DNA from: Clostridia bacterium
GTDB lineage: Bacteria > Bacillota > Clostridia > Christensenellales > Aristaeellaceae
Reading direction: 5' to 3'
DNA length: 43,629 nt
Assembly: GCA_017470945.1 (NCBI GenBank)
Contig: JAFUXH010000005.1
Coordinates: 1 to 43,629 of the forward strand
Position numbers and translations under genes: made by a program. Below the pieces are notes generated by a model that saw only the letters and a program-made list of their open reading frames with translations, searched no databases and was not told the DNA's origin. Position 1 is the stretch's first letter. The number at the start of each line of letters is the position of its first letter. This document shows, in pieces, positions 21,996 to 31,729 of this stretch.

Positions 21996-24900
21996 ATGAC
22001 GTACGATGAATTGCTGCAGGCCGTGCATAAGGCGCTGCCCGAAACGGAGGGCAAGATCGCCATTGAGCGGGTGCGGTATGTGAAAAGCGAAAACAAAGCG
22101 TATTTTTCCTTCCTCTCCGATGTTTTGATCGGGGAGAAAGGTTTTTTCGTGATCAAAACGGCGCTGGAAAAGGCCTTTCCCGGGCTGCGGTTTTCCCTGC
22201 GGGTGGCCAGCCCGTCCCTGGCCCGGGATTTTTTGCAGAACCCCGATCAGTACGCCGCGCCGCTGAACCACTACCTGATCCGCCATTACCCCGCCGCCGT
22301 ATCCTGGGAATTCGATATGCATTGGTCCCCGGGCAACGGGCGGGTGACGCTGGAAATGCCCGATGATTTTTCCTACCAATACATGGAAAAGCAGCACGTG
22401 CAGGAGCAGCTATCCCAGGTGATCAAGGATATTTTCCGCCTGGATACCGACGTCGCCCTGCGCATCTGCGGCGACGAGGAAAAGCGCCTGCGGGCCCTGA
22501 GGCAGGAGCGGGAGGAGCAGGACCGCCTGGCCGCCGAGCGGGCCCAGCGCTACGAGGAATTGGCCGCCCAAATGCAGGCCGAGGAACCGCCCAAGCCCAA
22601 GGATTCCCGCATCCGGGGCAAAGCCATCGGCGATCCCCCCGTCAGCATCAGCGAAATCCGGGATGACAGCGGCCTGGTGGTGATCCGGGGCAAGGTGCTG
22701 TCCGCCGAAAGCAAGGAGGTGGGCGGCGGCGAAATGGTGCTGTTGTCCTTCCTGGTAACCGATTACACCAGCACCATCCGCTGCAAGATCTTCCTGCGCT
22801 ACCGCCCCAAATTCCGCAAGGACGAGGAAGCGCCCCCCATCACCGACGAACAGCGGGAGGCGGTGCAAAAGGTCGTCGCCGCCATCAAGCCCGGCATGGG
22901 CGTGCTGGTGCGGGGCGACGCTCAGTACGATAATTTCTCCCACGAAACGGGCATCATGGCCCGGGATATTTCCGCCTGCGAGCTGCCGGTGCGCATGGAT
23001 AACGCGCCGGAAAAGCGCATCGAATTGCACCTGCACACCCAAATGAGCAATATGGACGCCGTATCCTCCGCATCGGCTTTGATCGAGCGGGCGGCCCAAT
23101 GGGGCCACGAGGCCATCGCCGTCACCGACCACGGGGTGGTGCAGGCCTTCCCCGAAGCTTTCGGCGCGGCCAAGAAGAACGGCATCAAGCTGATCCCCGG
23201 CCTGGAGGGCTACCTGACCGACGATGACGAGGCGGTCACCGGCGAAGAAGATTCTGAAAATCCCTTGCCCCTCGATACCCCCATCATCGTGCTGGATTTT
23301 GAAACCACCGGCCTGAACACGGCGAAGGACCGCATCATCGAAATCGGCGCGGTGAAGCTGGCCCACGGCCAGGTGGTGGACAGTTACGGCCAGCTGGTGA
23401 ACCCCGGCGTGCTGCTGCCCTCCAAGATCACCGAAATCACCCATATTTCCGATCAGATGCTGCGGGATATGCCCTCCGCCGCCGAGGCCCTGCCCAAGCT
23501 ATTGGAATTCATGGATGGCTGCCCCATCGCCGCCCACAACGCCAAATTTGACTGCGCGGTGCTGGACAGCGAATTGAAGCGCCTGGGCCTACACTACGAC
23601 GTGCCCCACGTCGATACCCTGACCCTGGCCCGGAAGCTGTACCCCGAGCTGAAATCCCACCGGCTGGGATCGGTATGCAAGCGGCTGGGCGTATCCTTAA
23701 AGGACGCCCACCGGGCCGTCAACGACGCCGCCGCCACCGCCCAGTGCCTGGCCCGGATGATCGAGGATGCCCGGAAGAAGGGCGCCGCGACGCTCAGGGA
23801 TTTAAACGACGTATCGAAGGGCTACACCCTGGGCAATTCCTGGCACATCATCCTGCTGGCCGCCGATCAGGACGGCATGACCAACCTGAACCACATGGTA
23901 TCGGAGGCACACCTGAAATATTTCCGGCGCAAGCCCCATATCCCCCGGGCGGTGCTTCAAAAATACCGCAAGGGCATCATCGTGGGCTCCGCCTGCGAGG
24001 CGGGGGAATTGTACAGCGCCATGGTGGATGGGGCCAGCGACGAAAAGCTGGCGAAAATCGCCCGGTTCTACGATTACCTGGAAATCCAGCCCGTGGGCAA
24101 CAACGAATTCCTGATCCGGGAGGGCCGGGTGGCCGACGAAGAGGCCCTGCGGGAATACAACCGCCGCATCGTGCGGCTGGGGGAAAAGCTGGGATTGCCG
24201 GTTTGCGCCACGGGGGACGTGCACTTCCTGGACCCCCAGGACGCCATTTTCCGCTCCATCATCCAGGCCGGCCAGGGCTTCAGCGACGCCGACCATCAGC
24301 CGCCCCTGTATTTCAAAACCACCGAGGAAATGCTGGAGGAATTCGCCTACCTGGGCGAAGAAAAAGCCTACGAGGTGGTGATCAGGAACCCCAAGAAGAT
24401 CGCCGATCGGGTGGGCAAGCCGGCCCTTTTCCCACCCCACCCCGAGGGAAAAACCACCTTCTCCCCCTTCTGGCCGGAGGCGGAAAACGACATCAAATCC
24501 CTCACCTACGGTACCGCCCATAAATTGTATGGCGACGAATTGCCCGACATCGTACAGAAGCGCATCGACAAGGAATTGAACGCCATCGTGGGCTACGGCT
24601 ACTGCACCCTGTATTCCATCGCCCAGAAGCTGGTGAAAAAATCCCTGGCGGACGGGTACGTGGTGGGCAGCCGCGGCTCGGTGGGCTCCTCCTTCGTGGC
24701 GTTTTTGACCGGCATCACCGAAATCAATTCCCTGCCGCCCCATTACCGGTGCGAAACCTGCCGCCGGGCCGATTTCGATATCCCGCCCCAATACACCATC
24801 GGCGTCGACCTGCCCGATAAGCTCTGCCCCGTGTGCGGCAATCCCCTGGTGAAGGATGGCTTCGATATCCCCTTCGAGGCCTTCCTGGGCTTCAAGGGCG

Positions 24901-26342
24901 ACAAGGTGCCCGATATCGACCTGAATTTCTCCGGCGAATACCAGCCCCGGGCTCATCAGTACGTCAAGGATCTGTTCGGCGAGGAATACGTGTTCCGCGC
25001 CGGCACCATCGGCACCCTGGCGGATAAAACGGCCTACGGCTACGTGCTCAAATACCTGGAGGAGCGCAATTTGACCGTGCCCGACGCGGAAAAGGAGCGC
25101 CTGGCCCAGGGCTGCGTGGGCGTGAAGCGCACCACCGGCCAGCACCCCGCCGGCATGGTGGTGCTGCCCCAGGAATACGATATCTGCCAGTTCACCGCCG
25201 TGCAGCACCCGGCGGACGATACCGAATCCACCACTGTCACCACCCACTACGATTTCAACTCCATGCACGATATCCTGGTGAAGCTGGATATCCTGGGCCA
25301 CGACGATCCCACCATGCTGCATATGATGGAGGAATTGACAGGGGTCAATTTCCGCAAGATCCCCCTGGGAGATAAGCAGGTGATGAGCCTGTTCTCCTCC
25401 CCCCAAGCCCTGGGCGTCACCCGGGAGGAGATCGGCTGCAACACCGGCACCTTCGGTGTGCCGGAATTCGGCACCGCCTTCGTGCGCCAGATGCTGGAGG
25501 ATACCCACCCCTCCACCATGCAGGAGCTGATCCGCATTTCCGGCCTGTCCCACGGCACCGACGTGTGGCTGGGCAACGCCAAGGACCTGATCGACAAGGG
25601 CATCGTGCCCCTTTCCCAGTGCCTGTGCACCCGCGAGGACATCATGAACCAGTTGATGCAATTGGGCGTGCCCGCCAAAATGGCCTTCGACACCATGGAA
25701 TTCGTGCGCAAGGGCAAGGGCCTCAAGCCCGAAATGGCCGAGGCCATGCACGAGCACAACGTGCCCGCCTGGTTTGAGGAAAGCTGCCGCAAGATCAAAT
25801 ACATGTTCCCCAAGGGCCACGCCGCCGCCTATGTGACCATGGCCCTGCGGGTGGCCTGGTACAAGGTGTATTATCCCCAGGCGTACTACGCCGCCTATTT
25901 CACCATCCGGGGCGACGGCTTCAACGCCAGCACCATGATCCTGCCCATCGACCAGGTGCGGTCGAAGCTCAAGGAAATGTACGCCCTGGATCAGGAAAAG
26001 AAAACCACCGCCAAGGATAAGGATTCCATCACCGCCCTGGAAATGGTGCTGGAAATGATGGCCCGGGGCTATTACTTCCTGCCGGCCGATCTGTACAAGA
26101 GCGACGTGAGCCGCTTCATCCCCGAAGGGGAAAAGGGCCTGCGGGTGCCCTTCACCGCCCTGGGCGGGCTGGGCGAGGCAGTGGCCCAGAGCATCGTGGA
26201 GGCCAGGGAAATCCCCTTCATTTCGGTGGAAGATCTGAAAAACCGGGGCAAGGTATCCAGTGCCGTGCTGGACCTGCTGCGGGAGCACGGCTGCCTGAAG
26301 GATCTGGCGGAAACCAACCAGGTTACCCTGTTTTCAATGTAA
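21996..26342 (+). CDS. polC: DNA polymerase III alpha subunit, PolC type
   Basis: 1448 residues, the normal PolC length. In order: N-terminal region, OB fold (about 210-320), PHP domain beginning IELHLHTQMSNMDAVSS (about 341), proofreading exonuclease inserted in the PHP domain (IIVLDFETTGLNT at about 430, with AHNAKFDCAVL and HRAVNDAAA), then the polymerase with GSRGSVGSSFVAFLTG (about 891), the PolC zinc finger CETCRRADFDIP...CPVCG (about 919-948) and catalytic PDIDLNFSGEYQ (about 971). It ends NQVTLFSM, the usual PolC end. It is the replicative polymerase of low-GC Gram-positive lineages, so it is good evidence for Bacillota. GGAG lies 8 bases before the ATG. Confidence 0.98.
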   Translation: MTYDELLQAVHKALPETEGKIAIERVRYVKSENKAYFSFLSDVLIGEKGFFVIKTALEKAFPGLRFSLRVASPSLARDFLQNPDQYAAPLNHYLIRHYPAAVSWEFDMHWSPGNGRVTLEMPDDFSYQYMEKQHVQEQLSQVIKDIFRLDTDVALRICGDEEKRLRALRQEREEQDRLAAERAQRYEELAAQMQAEEPPKPKDSRIRGKAIGDPPVSISEIRDDSGLVVIRGKVLSAESKEVGGGEMVLLSFLVTDYTSTIRCKIFLRYRPKFRKDEEAPPITDEQREAVQKVVAAIKPGMGVLVRGDAQYDNFSHETGIMARDISACELPVRMDNAPEKRIELHLHTQMSNMDAVSSASALIERAAQWGHEAIAVTDHGVVQAFPEAFGAAKKNGIKLIPGLEGYLTDDDEAVTGEEDSENPLPLDTPIIVLDFETTGLNTAKDRIIEIGAVKLAHGQVVDSYGQLVNPGVLLPSKITEITHISDQMLRDMPSAAEALPKLLEFMDGCPIAAHNAKFDCAVLDSELKRLGLHYDVPHVDTLTLARKLYPELKSHRLGSVCKRLGVSLKDAHRAVNDAAATAQCLARMIEDARKKGAATLRDLNDVSKGYTLGNSWHIILLAADQDGMTNLNHMVSEAHLKYFRRKPHIPRAVLQKYRKGIIVGSACEAGELYSAMVDGASDEKLAKIARFYDYLEIQPVGNNEFLIREGRVADEEALREYNRRIVRLGEKLGLPVCATGDVHFLDPQDAIFRSIIQAGQGFSDADHQPPLYFKTTEEMLEEFAYLGEEKAYEVVIRNPKKIADRVGKPALFPPHPEGKTTFSPFWPEAENDIKSLTYGTAHKLYGDELPDIVQKRIDKELNAIVGYGYCTLYSIAQKLVKKSLADGYVVGSRGSVGSSFVAFLTGITEINSLPPHYRCETCRRADFDIPPQYTIGVDLPDKLCPVCGNPLVKDGFDIPFEAFLGFKGDKVPDIDLNFSGEYQPRAHQYVKDLFGEEYVFRAGTIGTLADKTAYGYVLKYLEERNLTVPDAEKERLAQGCVGVKRTTGQHPAGMVVLPQEYDICQFTAVQHPADDTESTTVTTHYDFNSMHDILVKLDILGHDDPTMLHMMEELTGVNFRKIPLGDKQVMSLFSSPQALGVTREEIGCNTGTFGVPEFGTAFVRQMLEDTHPSTMQELIRISGLSHGTDVWLGNAKDLIDKGIVPLSQCLCTREDIMNQLMQLGVPAKMAFDTMEFVRKGKGLKPEMAEAMHEHNVPAWFEESCRKIKYMFPKGHAAAYVTMALRVAWYKVYYPQAYYAAYFTIRGDGFNASTMILPIDQVRSKLKEMYALDQEKKTTAKDKDSITALEMVLEMMARGYYFLPADLYKSDVSRFIPEGEKGLRVPFTALGGLGEAVAQSIVEAREIPFISVEDLKNRGKVSSAVLDLLREHGCLKDLAETNQVTLFSM

Positions 26343-26528
26343 TGCAAAAAAACCGAGCTCATCGATTTCCCCATTGGCAAAACGGGAGCCTTCACCGCGC
26401 CGGAAGGGGGCAAAACCATTCGTCACGACGCGTTCATCGGCAGCAAGCTGACCCAGATCACCCTGCCCGACAGCTACGCCGCCCAGTTCGCCCAAGCCCA
26501 CGGCCTGAATTGCAATCAGCGCAACTGA
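26342..26528 (+). pseudogene. Remnant of a leucine-rich-repeat (BspA-like) protein, broken at an A7 run
   Basis: The ATG at 26342 overlaps the polC stop (TAATG), but its frame is soon nonsense-like. One base later, after a run of seven A (26346-26352), a protein-like frame runs to a TGA at 26526-26528. It includes KTELIDFPIGKTGAF, then FIGSKLTQITLPDSY and AAQFAQAHGLNC. The last parts resemble the C-terminal LRR_5 repeat and cap of BspA-type surface proteins. Removing one A would give a clean 61-residue frame from that ATG. No strong ribosome binding site is present. It is most simply a fragment of a lost gene; slippage at the A run or a sequencing error are alternatives. Confidence 0.5.
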
Positions 26529-26550
26529 CGGACATCAAGAAATATAGAAG

Positions 26551-26588
26551 CAAAGCCCTGAGGAACTTTCGCTTTCCTCAGGGCTTTG
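26551..26588 (+). terminator. Terminator of the frr-polC cluster
   Basis: Perfect 15-bp stem CAAAGCCCTGAGGAA with its complement, 8-base loop, followed by TTTGATC. The T run is short, so termination may be partial. It may also serve the convergent sensor kinase gene. Confidence 0.75.
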
Positions 26589-26652
26589 TTTGATCCTGCG
26601 CATCGGGCGTACGGCGGTTGGGGCCATCGGCATCCCTGGTCGGGCGGCCGGT

Positions 26653-29600
26653 TCACTGCACCAGCCCCTCCAGGGTTTCAAACAGCACCTCCGGCTTGAC
26701 GGGCTTGCTCAGGTGGGCGTTGAGCCCCGCCTGCAGGCTGCGCTGCACGTCCTCGTCGAAGGCGTTGGCGGTCAGGGCGATGATGGGGATGGTTTTGGCG
26801 TCGGGCCGATCCATCGCCCGGATGGCCCGGGTGGCCTCCAGGCCGTCCATTTCCGGCATCCGCATATCCATCAGGATGGCGTCGTAATAGCCGGCGGGGT
26901 GGGAAGCGAACATATCCACCGCGATCCTGCCGTTCACGGCCAAATCGGCCTCCACCTGCCGCATTTGCAGCACCATCATCATGATTTCGGCGTTCACCTG
27001 CACATCCTCGGCCAGCAGGATATGGCGGCCGGTGAGGTCGGGCTTCTGCGCCTGGCGCTTTTCCAGCACACCCTTGCGCTGCACGGCGGCCCGGAATTCC
27101 TCCATCACCGCGGCGGCGAAAATGGGCTTGGATATGAAGCTGTCCACCCCGGCCTGCACCGCCTCCTCCAGGATGTCATCCCACTTGTAGGCGGTCAGGA
27201 TGATGATGGCCGATTCGTTGCCGGTAACGGCGCGGATCTGCCGGGTGGTTTCCACGCCGTCTATGCCGGGCATTTGCCAGTCCACCAGGATCAGGTTGTA
27301 GGGCGAGCGGCGGGCGTGGCGCAGCTTGACCATTTCAATGGCCTCCGGGCCGGAGGCGGCGATTTCCGCCGATATGCCCACCTTACCCAGCGACAGCCGG
27401 GCGTGCTCGCAGGCCACGGGATCATCATCCACGATGAGCACGCTCATATCCTGGGGGGAAAGCTCGTTGGCCGCGTTCGCCGTTTCCTTCCTGTCGGAAT
27501 CCATCAGGGTGACGGTGACGGTAAAGGTGGAGCCCTTTCCCTTTTCGCTTTCCACCTGGATATTGCCGTTCATCATTTCCACGATGTTCTTGGTGATCGC
27601 CATGCCCAGGCCGGAGGAGCCGTATTTGTTGGTGGCGGAGGAATCCTCCTGGCTGAAAGTGTCGAAAATACGGGGCAGGAATTCCTTTTTCATGCCGATG
27701 CCGGTATCGGAGATGGTGAACTGCAGGGTGGTCAGGCCGTCAAACTGGGCGGTGCGCTTCACATCCAGCTGCACCCTGCCGCCCTCCGGCGTGAATTTCA
27801 CCGCGTTGCTCAGGATGTTGATGAGCACCTGGCGAAGCTTCATGTTGTCGCCGATATAATAATCGTCCACGTGCCCTTCCATATGGCACTGGTAATCCAG
27901 CCCCTTATCACTGCACTGGCCGGAGAACAGGGTGTTGATGGCCTCCAGCAGCTTGGGGAAGGAGAATTCCTCCTTCTTCAGGATCATGCGGCCCGATTCG
28001 ATGCGGCTCATATCCAGGATATCGTTGATCAGGTTCAGCAAATGTTCGGCTGATGTGCCGATCTTTTCCAGGTAATCCCGGGTTTTTTCCGGGATATCGG
28101 GGTCGTTCAGGGCGATATTATCCAGGCTGATGATGGCGTTCATGGGGGTGCGGATCTCGTGGCTCATGCTGGACAGGAAGGCGGTTTTGGCCTTGTTGGC
28201 CTGCTCAGCCGCCTCCAGCGCCTGGCTGAGGGCGTCGTTCTGGGCGGCGGTCCGGCGGGTTTCCGCGTCCACGTCGATAAAGCACGCGCCCACCGTGTGC
28301 ACCTGGTGATCCTCCCGTTCCTCCACGTGCCGCACGCCGGCGAAGCGCACCATTTCATAGGAATCCTGCCCGTGGCGATGCACCATATAGCGGTAGGAGG
28401 TGATCTGGGCATCCCGCAGTCCGGCCCGGATGGCGTCCGGCTGGATGAAGCGCAGGAATTCCTCCCGGTACGCGTCGGTGACGTATTGATGGGCGTAGGC
28501 GGTGATGGAGGCCAGATAGGGGAAGCGATCGCCTACCCGAAGCCCGCCTGCCAGGTCGCCGTGGGATTGGTAGCACACGCCCTCGTCGCTGTCCAGATCC
28601 AGGTAATACACGCTCCAATAGTCGGCAGCCAGGGCGGTGATCAGCTTCACCTGCTCCGCCTCTTTCCGCTCCTGATCCAGCAGCTGTTCCTCCAGGGCCA
28701 GCCGCTGCTCCAGTTCCTGGTGCTTCACCCGGTTTTCCGCGTCCGCCGTTTCCTTTTCCAGCACCAGCCGGGCGGTTTTGCGGTTTTGCATGATAATGTA
28801 AGCGAACATCCCCAGCAGCACCAGCACCGTCAGCACGGATTGGATCACGCTGCGCTGGATGATCCCATCGGAAATGGCGCTGATCTCATCGCTGATCACG
28901 CTTTCCCGGATCAGGTAGGTCAGCAGCCAGCCGGTGTTCTCCCCCACCGGCACGTAGGCCAGCGTTTCCCGGATGCCGTTGTAGGTGAAGGAAACGACGC
29001 CGCGCTTCCCTTGCGCAAAATCCCGGATCAGGGCCTCGTAGGAATAGCCCTTTTCATAGGTGGCGCGGGCCATGGCCTCCAGCAGGTTATCCTCCACCGC
29101 CAGGCCGCCCAGCACCGTGTTGCTCAGCGCCACACCGGTGCTGGTATAGATATTGCAGAAGGTGGCGCCGTTTTCCTCCGCCTGCATGGATACGCCCGCC
29201 AGCATCTCCCGCATGTCGATCTCCATGAAGCAAACCACCAGCTCCTCCCCCTCCAGGGGCAGGTGATCCACCGGCACGGCGATGATCACCTTTTTCTGCT
29301 CGGTGTGCAGATTCAGGATGGATATTTCGGGCCCGGTGATCGTACGGTAATCGAAGGAATAATCGTCGATATTGCTTTGGGTGCCCAAGGAAGTATAAAT
29401 GAGGCCGTTGGTATCCACAAATGCGAATTTTTCCAGGCTGTACAGCTGCTTCATCCGCGCCTGATAGGCCTGCAAATGGCCGATATCGCTCAGATCCTCC
29501 GCTTCCATCAGGGAAATGGCCACGTAAATATTTTTGATCTTATCCTGCAGGTTGCTTTCCACCACCTGCTCCCGCCGCCCGGCCAATTCATCCAGATACA

Positions 29601-29742
29601 AAAGGCTCACCGAACGAACGGCCTCTTCCGTGTCCTGGCGCGCGCTCTGGCCCATCCAGATCGTGCCCAGCACCAGGATCAGCATCACGATCACGCCGCC
29701 GATCACCGCGATCATGACGGTTTTGCTTCTTTTCACCTTCAT
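26653..29742 (-). CDS. Hybrid sensor histidine kinase with two receiver domains
   Basis: 1029 residues from the ATG at 29740-29742 (GGAGG 9 bases upstream). Helix 1 is at about 9-30; the outer sensing region (31-295) has a Cache-like pattern (FAFVDTNGLIYTSLGTQ); helix 2 is at about 299-318, then a coiled coil (322-365) and a PAS-like segment (about 366-495). The kinase motif SHEIRTPMNAIISLDN has His528; the ATPase shows ILSNAVKF, DTGIGM and GSSGLGMAI. The first receiver has Asp821 (LVDWQMPG) and the second Asp959 (LMDMRMPEMDG). No HPt domain follows, so a separate phosphotransfer partner is likely. No DNA-binding output and no partner regulator lie next to it. It has its own strong promoter, divergent from the dehydrogenase gene. 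Confidence 0.93.
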   Translation of the reverse strand: MKVKRSKTVMIAVIGGVIVMLILVLGTIWMGQSARQDTEEAVRSVSLLYLDELAGRREQVVESNLQDKIKNIYVAISLMEAEDLSDIGHLQAYQARMKQLYSLEKFAFVDTNGLIYTSLGTQSNIDDYSFDYRTITGPEISILNLHTEQKKVIIAVPVDHLPLEGEELVVCFMEIDMREMLAGVSMQAEENGATFCNIYTSTGVALSNTVLGGLAVEDNLLEAMARATYEKGYSYEALIRDFAQGKRGVVSFTYNGIRETLAYVPVGENTGWLLTYLIRESVISDEISAISDGIIQRSVIQSVLTVLVLLGMFAYIIMQNRKTARLVLEKETADAENRVKHQELEQRLALEEQLLDQERKEAEQVKLITALAADYWSVYYLDLDSDEGVCYQSHGDLAGGLRVGDRFPYLASITAYAHQYVTDAYREEFLRFIQPDAIRAGLRDAQITSYRYMVHRHGQDSYEMVRFAGVRHVEEREDHQVHTVGACFIDVDAETRRTAAQNDALSQALEAAEQANKAKTAFLSSMSHEIRTPMNAIISLDNIALNDPDIPEKTRDYLEKIGTSAEHLLNLINDILDMSRIESGRMILKKEEFSFPKLLEAINTLFSGQCSDKGLDYQCHMEGHVDDYYIGDNMKLRQVLINILSNAVKFTPEGGRVQLDVKRTAQFDGLTTLQFTISDTGIGMKKEFLPRIFDTFSQEDSSATNKYGSSGLGMAITKNIVEMMNGNIQVESEKGKGSTFTVTVTLMDSDRKETANAANELSPQDMSVLIVDDDPVACEHARLSLGKVGISAEIAASGPEAIEMVKLRHARRSPYNLILVDWQMPGIDGVETTRQIRAVTGNESAIIILTAYKWDDILEEAVQAGVDSFISKPIFAAAVMEEFRAAVQRKGVLEKRQAQKPDLTGRHILLAEDVQVNAEIMMMVLQMRQVEADLAVNGRIAVDMFASHPAGYYDAILMDMRMPEMDGLEATRAIRAMDRPDAKTIPIIALTANAFDEDVQRSLQAGLNAHLSKPVKPEVLFETLEGLVQ

Positions 29743-29881
29743 AGGATACTCCCTCCGGGCTTCCTGGTCACCCGATCGATCGGCCGGCTTGACGCGCCCG
29801 CATGCCGCGCCTTCCACCGCCGATCTGTATTTCACATTGTTCTCTGCGTTTATAAGCAAAAATCTCCTGGATGTCTCGTCC

Positions 29882-29910
29882 ATTATAAACGTTTTGCGTC
29901 GGAATGGCAA
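29882..29910 (-). promoter_or_regulatory. Sigma-A promoter of the hybrid kinase gene
   Basis: Minus strand: TTGCCA, 17-base spacer, TATAAT. The leader would be about 130 bases. The -35 box lies within one arm of an inverted repeat shared with the divergent promoter. Confidence 0.75.
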
Positions 29911-29978
29911 GCCCGGCCGACCGGCATCGCCAACGCCGAAAAATCTTTCGACGGCCTATGAATCGGCTTGCCATCCCG
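29901..29978. promoter_or_regulatory. Inverted repeat spanning two divergent -35 boxes
   Basis: GGAATGGCAAGCC (29901-29913) is the inverse of GGCTTGCCATCCC (29966-29978) with one mismatch in 13. Each arm contains the TTGCCA -35 box of the promoter reading outward from it. The arms are 52 bases apart. It may be a paired operator or simply the result of two similar promoters. Confidence 0.4.
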
Positions 29979-29996
29979 AAGGATTTATGAGACAAT
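29968..29996 (+). promoter_or_regulatory. Promoter candidate for the D-2-hydroxyacid dehydrogenase gene
   Basis: TTGCCA, 17-base spacer, GACAAT. The -10 box is weak (4 of 6). The leader to the ATG at 30049 would be about 45 bases. Confidence 0.45.
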
Positions 29997-30048
29997 GAAT
30001 CCATCCACCCCCGGGCCGGCCGCCCGGCGAAAGAAAGGAAGACGCGAT

Positions 30049-31005
30049 ATGAAAATCAGTTTGTTGGAGCCCCTGGGCGTCAGCGACGCGTTGATCCGGG
30101 AATTATCCGCCCCCATCGTGGCCCAGGGCCACGAATTCCTGTATTATCCCGAAAAGACCACCGACTTGGAGGAATTGAAGCGCCGCAGCGCCGGATGCGA
30201 GGTGGTGATGATCGCCAACAACCCCTACCCCGCCCCGGTGATCCTGGCGGCGGATCGACTGAAGCTGCTGAACGTGGCGTTCACCGGCATCGACCACGTG
30301 GACGCGGATGCCTGCCGGGCAAAGGGCGTCACCGTGTGCAACGCCGCCAATTATTCCAACCAGACGGTGGCGGAGCTGGTGATCGGCATGACCATCGCCC
30401 TGCTGCGCAAAACCGCGGAGGGGGATCGGGCCGTGCGAAGCGGCGGCACGTCTGCCGGGCTGCGGGGCAGGGAAATATGCGGCCGCACCGTGGGCGTGAT
30501 CGGCCTTGGCCGCATCGGCCTGATCACCGCCCGGTTGTTCCTGGCCTTCGGCGCGCGGGTGATCGCCCACGATCCCCACGAAAGCGAGGCTGCAAAGGCC
30601 CTGGGCATTGCCTACGTGGGCCTGGAGGAATTGATGCGCCGCAGCGATATCATTACCCTGCACACGCCCAATAACGCCTCCACCCGGGGCCTGATCAGCC
30701 GGCAGCTGATCGCCGCCATGCAGCCCCACGCCATTTTTACCAACTGCGCCCGGGGCCCCATCGTGGATAACGCCGCCCTGGCCGACGCTCTGAACGCGGG
30801 CGCCATCGCCGGCGCCGGCATCGACGTATACGATATGGAGCCGCCGCTCCCCGCCGATTACCCGCTGCTGCACGCGAAAAATACCCTGCTGACGCCCCAC
30901 GTGGCTTTCCTGTCGGATGAATCCATGATCCGCAGGGCCCACATCGCCTTTCAGAACACCCTGGCCTACCTGGCGGGCAGGCCGGAAAACGTGTGTTCCC
31001 TGTAA
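30049..31005 (+). CDS. D-2-hydroxyacid dehydrogenase (NAD-dependent)
   Basis: 318 residues from the ATG at 30049 (AAAGGAAG upstream). The Rossmann motif GVIGLGRIGLITARLF, the catalytic Arg in NCARGPIVDNAAL, Glu in GIDVYDMEPPLP and His in LLTPHVAFLSDE mark the family, which includes phosphoglycerate, lactate, glycerate and glyoxylate reductases. The substrate-binding loop does not let me choose among them; the short length without an ACT domain argues against a classical SerA. It acts in the cytoplasm. It is monocistronic and is divergent from the sensor kinase. Confidence 0.92.
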   Translation: MKISLLEPLGVSDALIRELSAPIVAQGHEFLYYPEKTTDLEELKRRSAGCEVVMIANNPYPAPVILAADRLKLLNVAFTGIDHVDADACRAKGVTVCNAANYSNQTVAELVIGMTIALLRKTAEGDRAVRSGGTSAGLRGREICGRTVGVIGLGRIGLITARLFLAFGARVIAHDPHESEAAKALGIAYVGLEELMRRSDIITLHTPNNASTRGLISRQLIAAMQPHAIFTNCARGPIVDNAALADALNAGAIAGAGIDVYDMEPPLPADYPLLHAKNTLLTPHVAFLSDESMIRRAHIAFQNTLAYLAGRPENVCSL

Positions 31006-31042
31006 AGGCCGCTTTGCGATACCCGCCTGCCGGCGGCTTATG

Positions 31043-31729
31043 TTACTTGCCCCGCCGCTCCAATTGATCCTGCGTGGCGGGATTCCATTTCCCAATGCGC
31101 TTCAATTCCCCCTCCTTATTCCACAGGAAGCTGGTGCGCATTTCGGTGCCCGCCCGGATGCGGGCAAAATTTTCCCGGTGCTTCAAAAAGATCGGCACGG
31201 CGGCCAGCAGCAGGATCAGCGACGCTGTCAGCAGCCCCGTTTACCAATAATAGCAGGCGGGAAAGACGACGGACATCGTGGGCGCCACCAGGCAGACGTA
31301 GCGAGTCGCGAAGGCCAGCAGCAGCGCGCCGGTCAGCAGCAGCAAAAACCACTGCCAGCTCCACCCCAGCACCACGCCGCCCAGGCTGGCCAGGCCCTTG
31401 CCGCCGCGAAAGCCCAGCAGCGCGGGATACATATGGCCCAGCACGCAGGCCGTGCCGCCCAAAGTGCCGGCGAAGGAAAGGCGTGGGAACGCCGCCTGGC
31501 AGACCCGATAAGCCGCGAAGGCCTTCAGGATATCCAGTGCCGTCGTCAGAAAAAACGATTTGGCCCCCAGAAGGATAAACGCGTTGGTCGCTCCGGCGTT
31601 GCCCGATCCATCCCTGCGAACGTCGTAGCCCTTCCGTTTGCCCAGCAGATACGATGGGCTCAGATTGCCCAGCAAATACCCGATCGCGACGCAGGCGATC
31701 CCTTGCAAAAGCAGCGTCATGGCGCTCAT
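31043..31729 (-). pseudogene. plsY: Acyl-phosphate glycerol-3-phosphate acyltransferase PlsY, interrupted by an in-frame TAA
   Basis: The ATG at 31727-31729 (GGAGG 6 bases upstream) opens a PlsY frame with SGNAGATNAFILLG and GHMYPALLGFRGGKGLAS, the two conserved acyltransferase motifs. The frame stops at TAA (31241-31243) after 162 residues. The same frame continues at once with TGLLTASLILLLAAVP, then IFLKHRENFARIRAGTEMR, the natural last helix and HREN end of PlsY, to a TAA at 31043-31045. Without the inner stop the protein would have about 228 residues. PlsY makes lysophosphatidate from acyl-phosphate and is normally essential in Gram-positives. A single base change would restore it. A second plsY elsewhere, readthrough or a sequence error are possible. 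Confidence 0.8.

Noticed and set aside
23802..26288. Open frame of 828 codons on the minus strand
   Set aside because: It is wholly opposite polC, with the same low-complexity His/Gly/Ala composition and no family motif.
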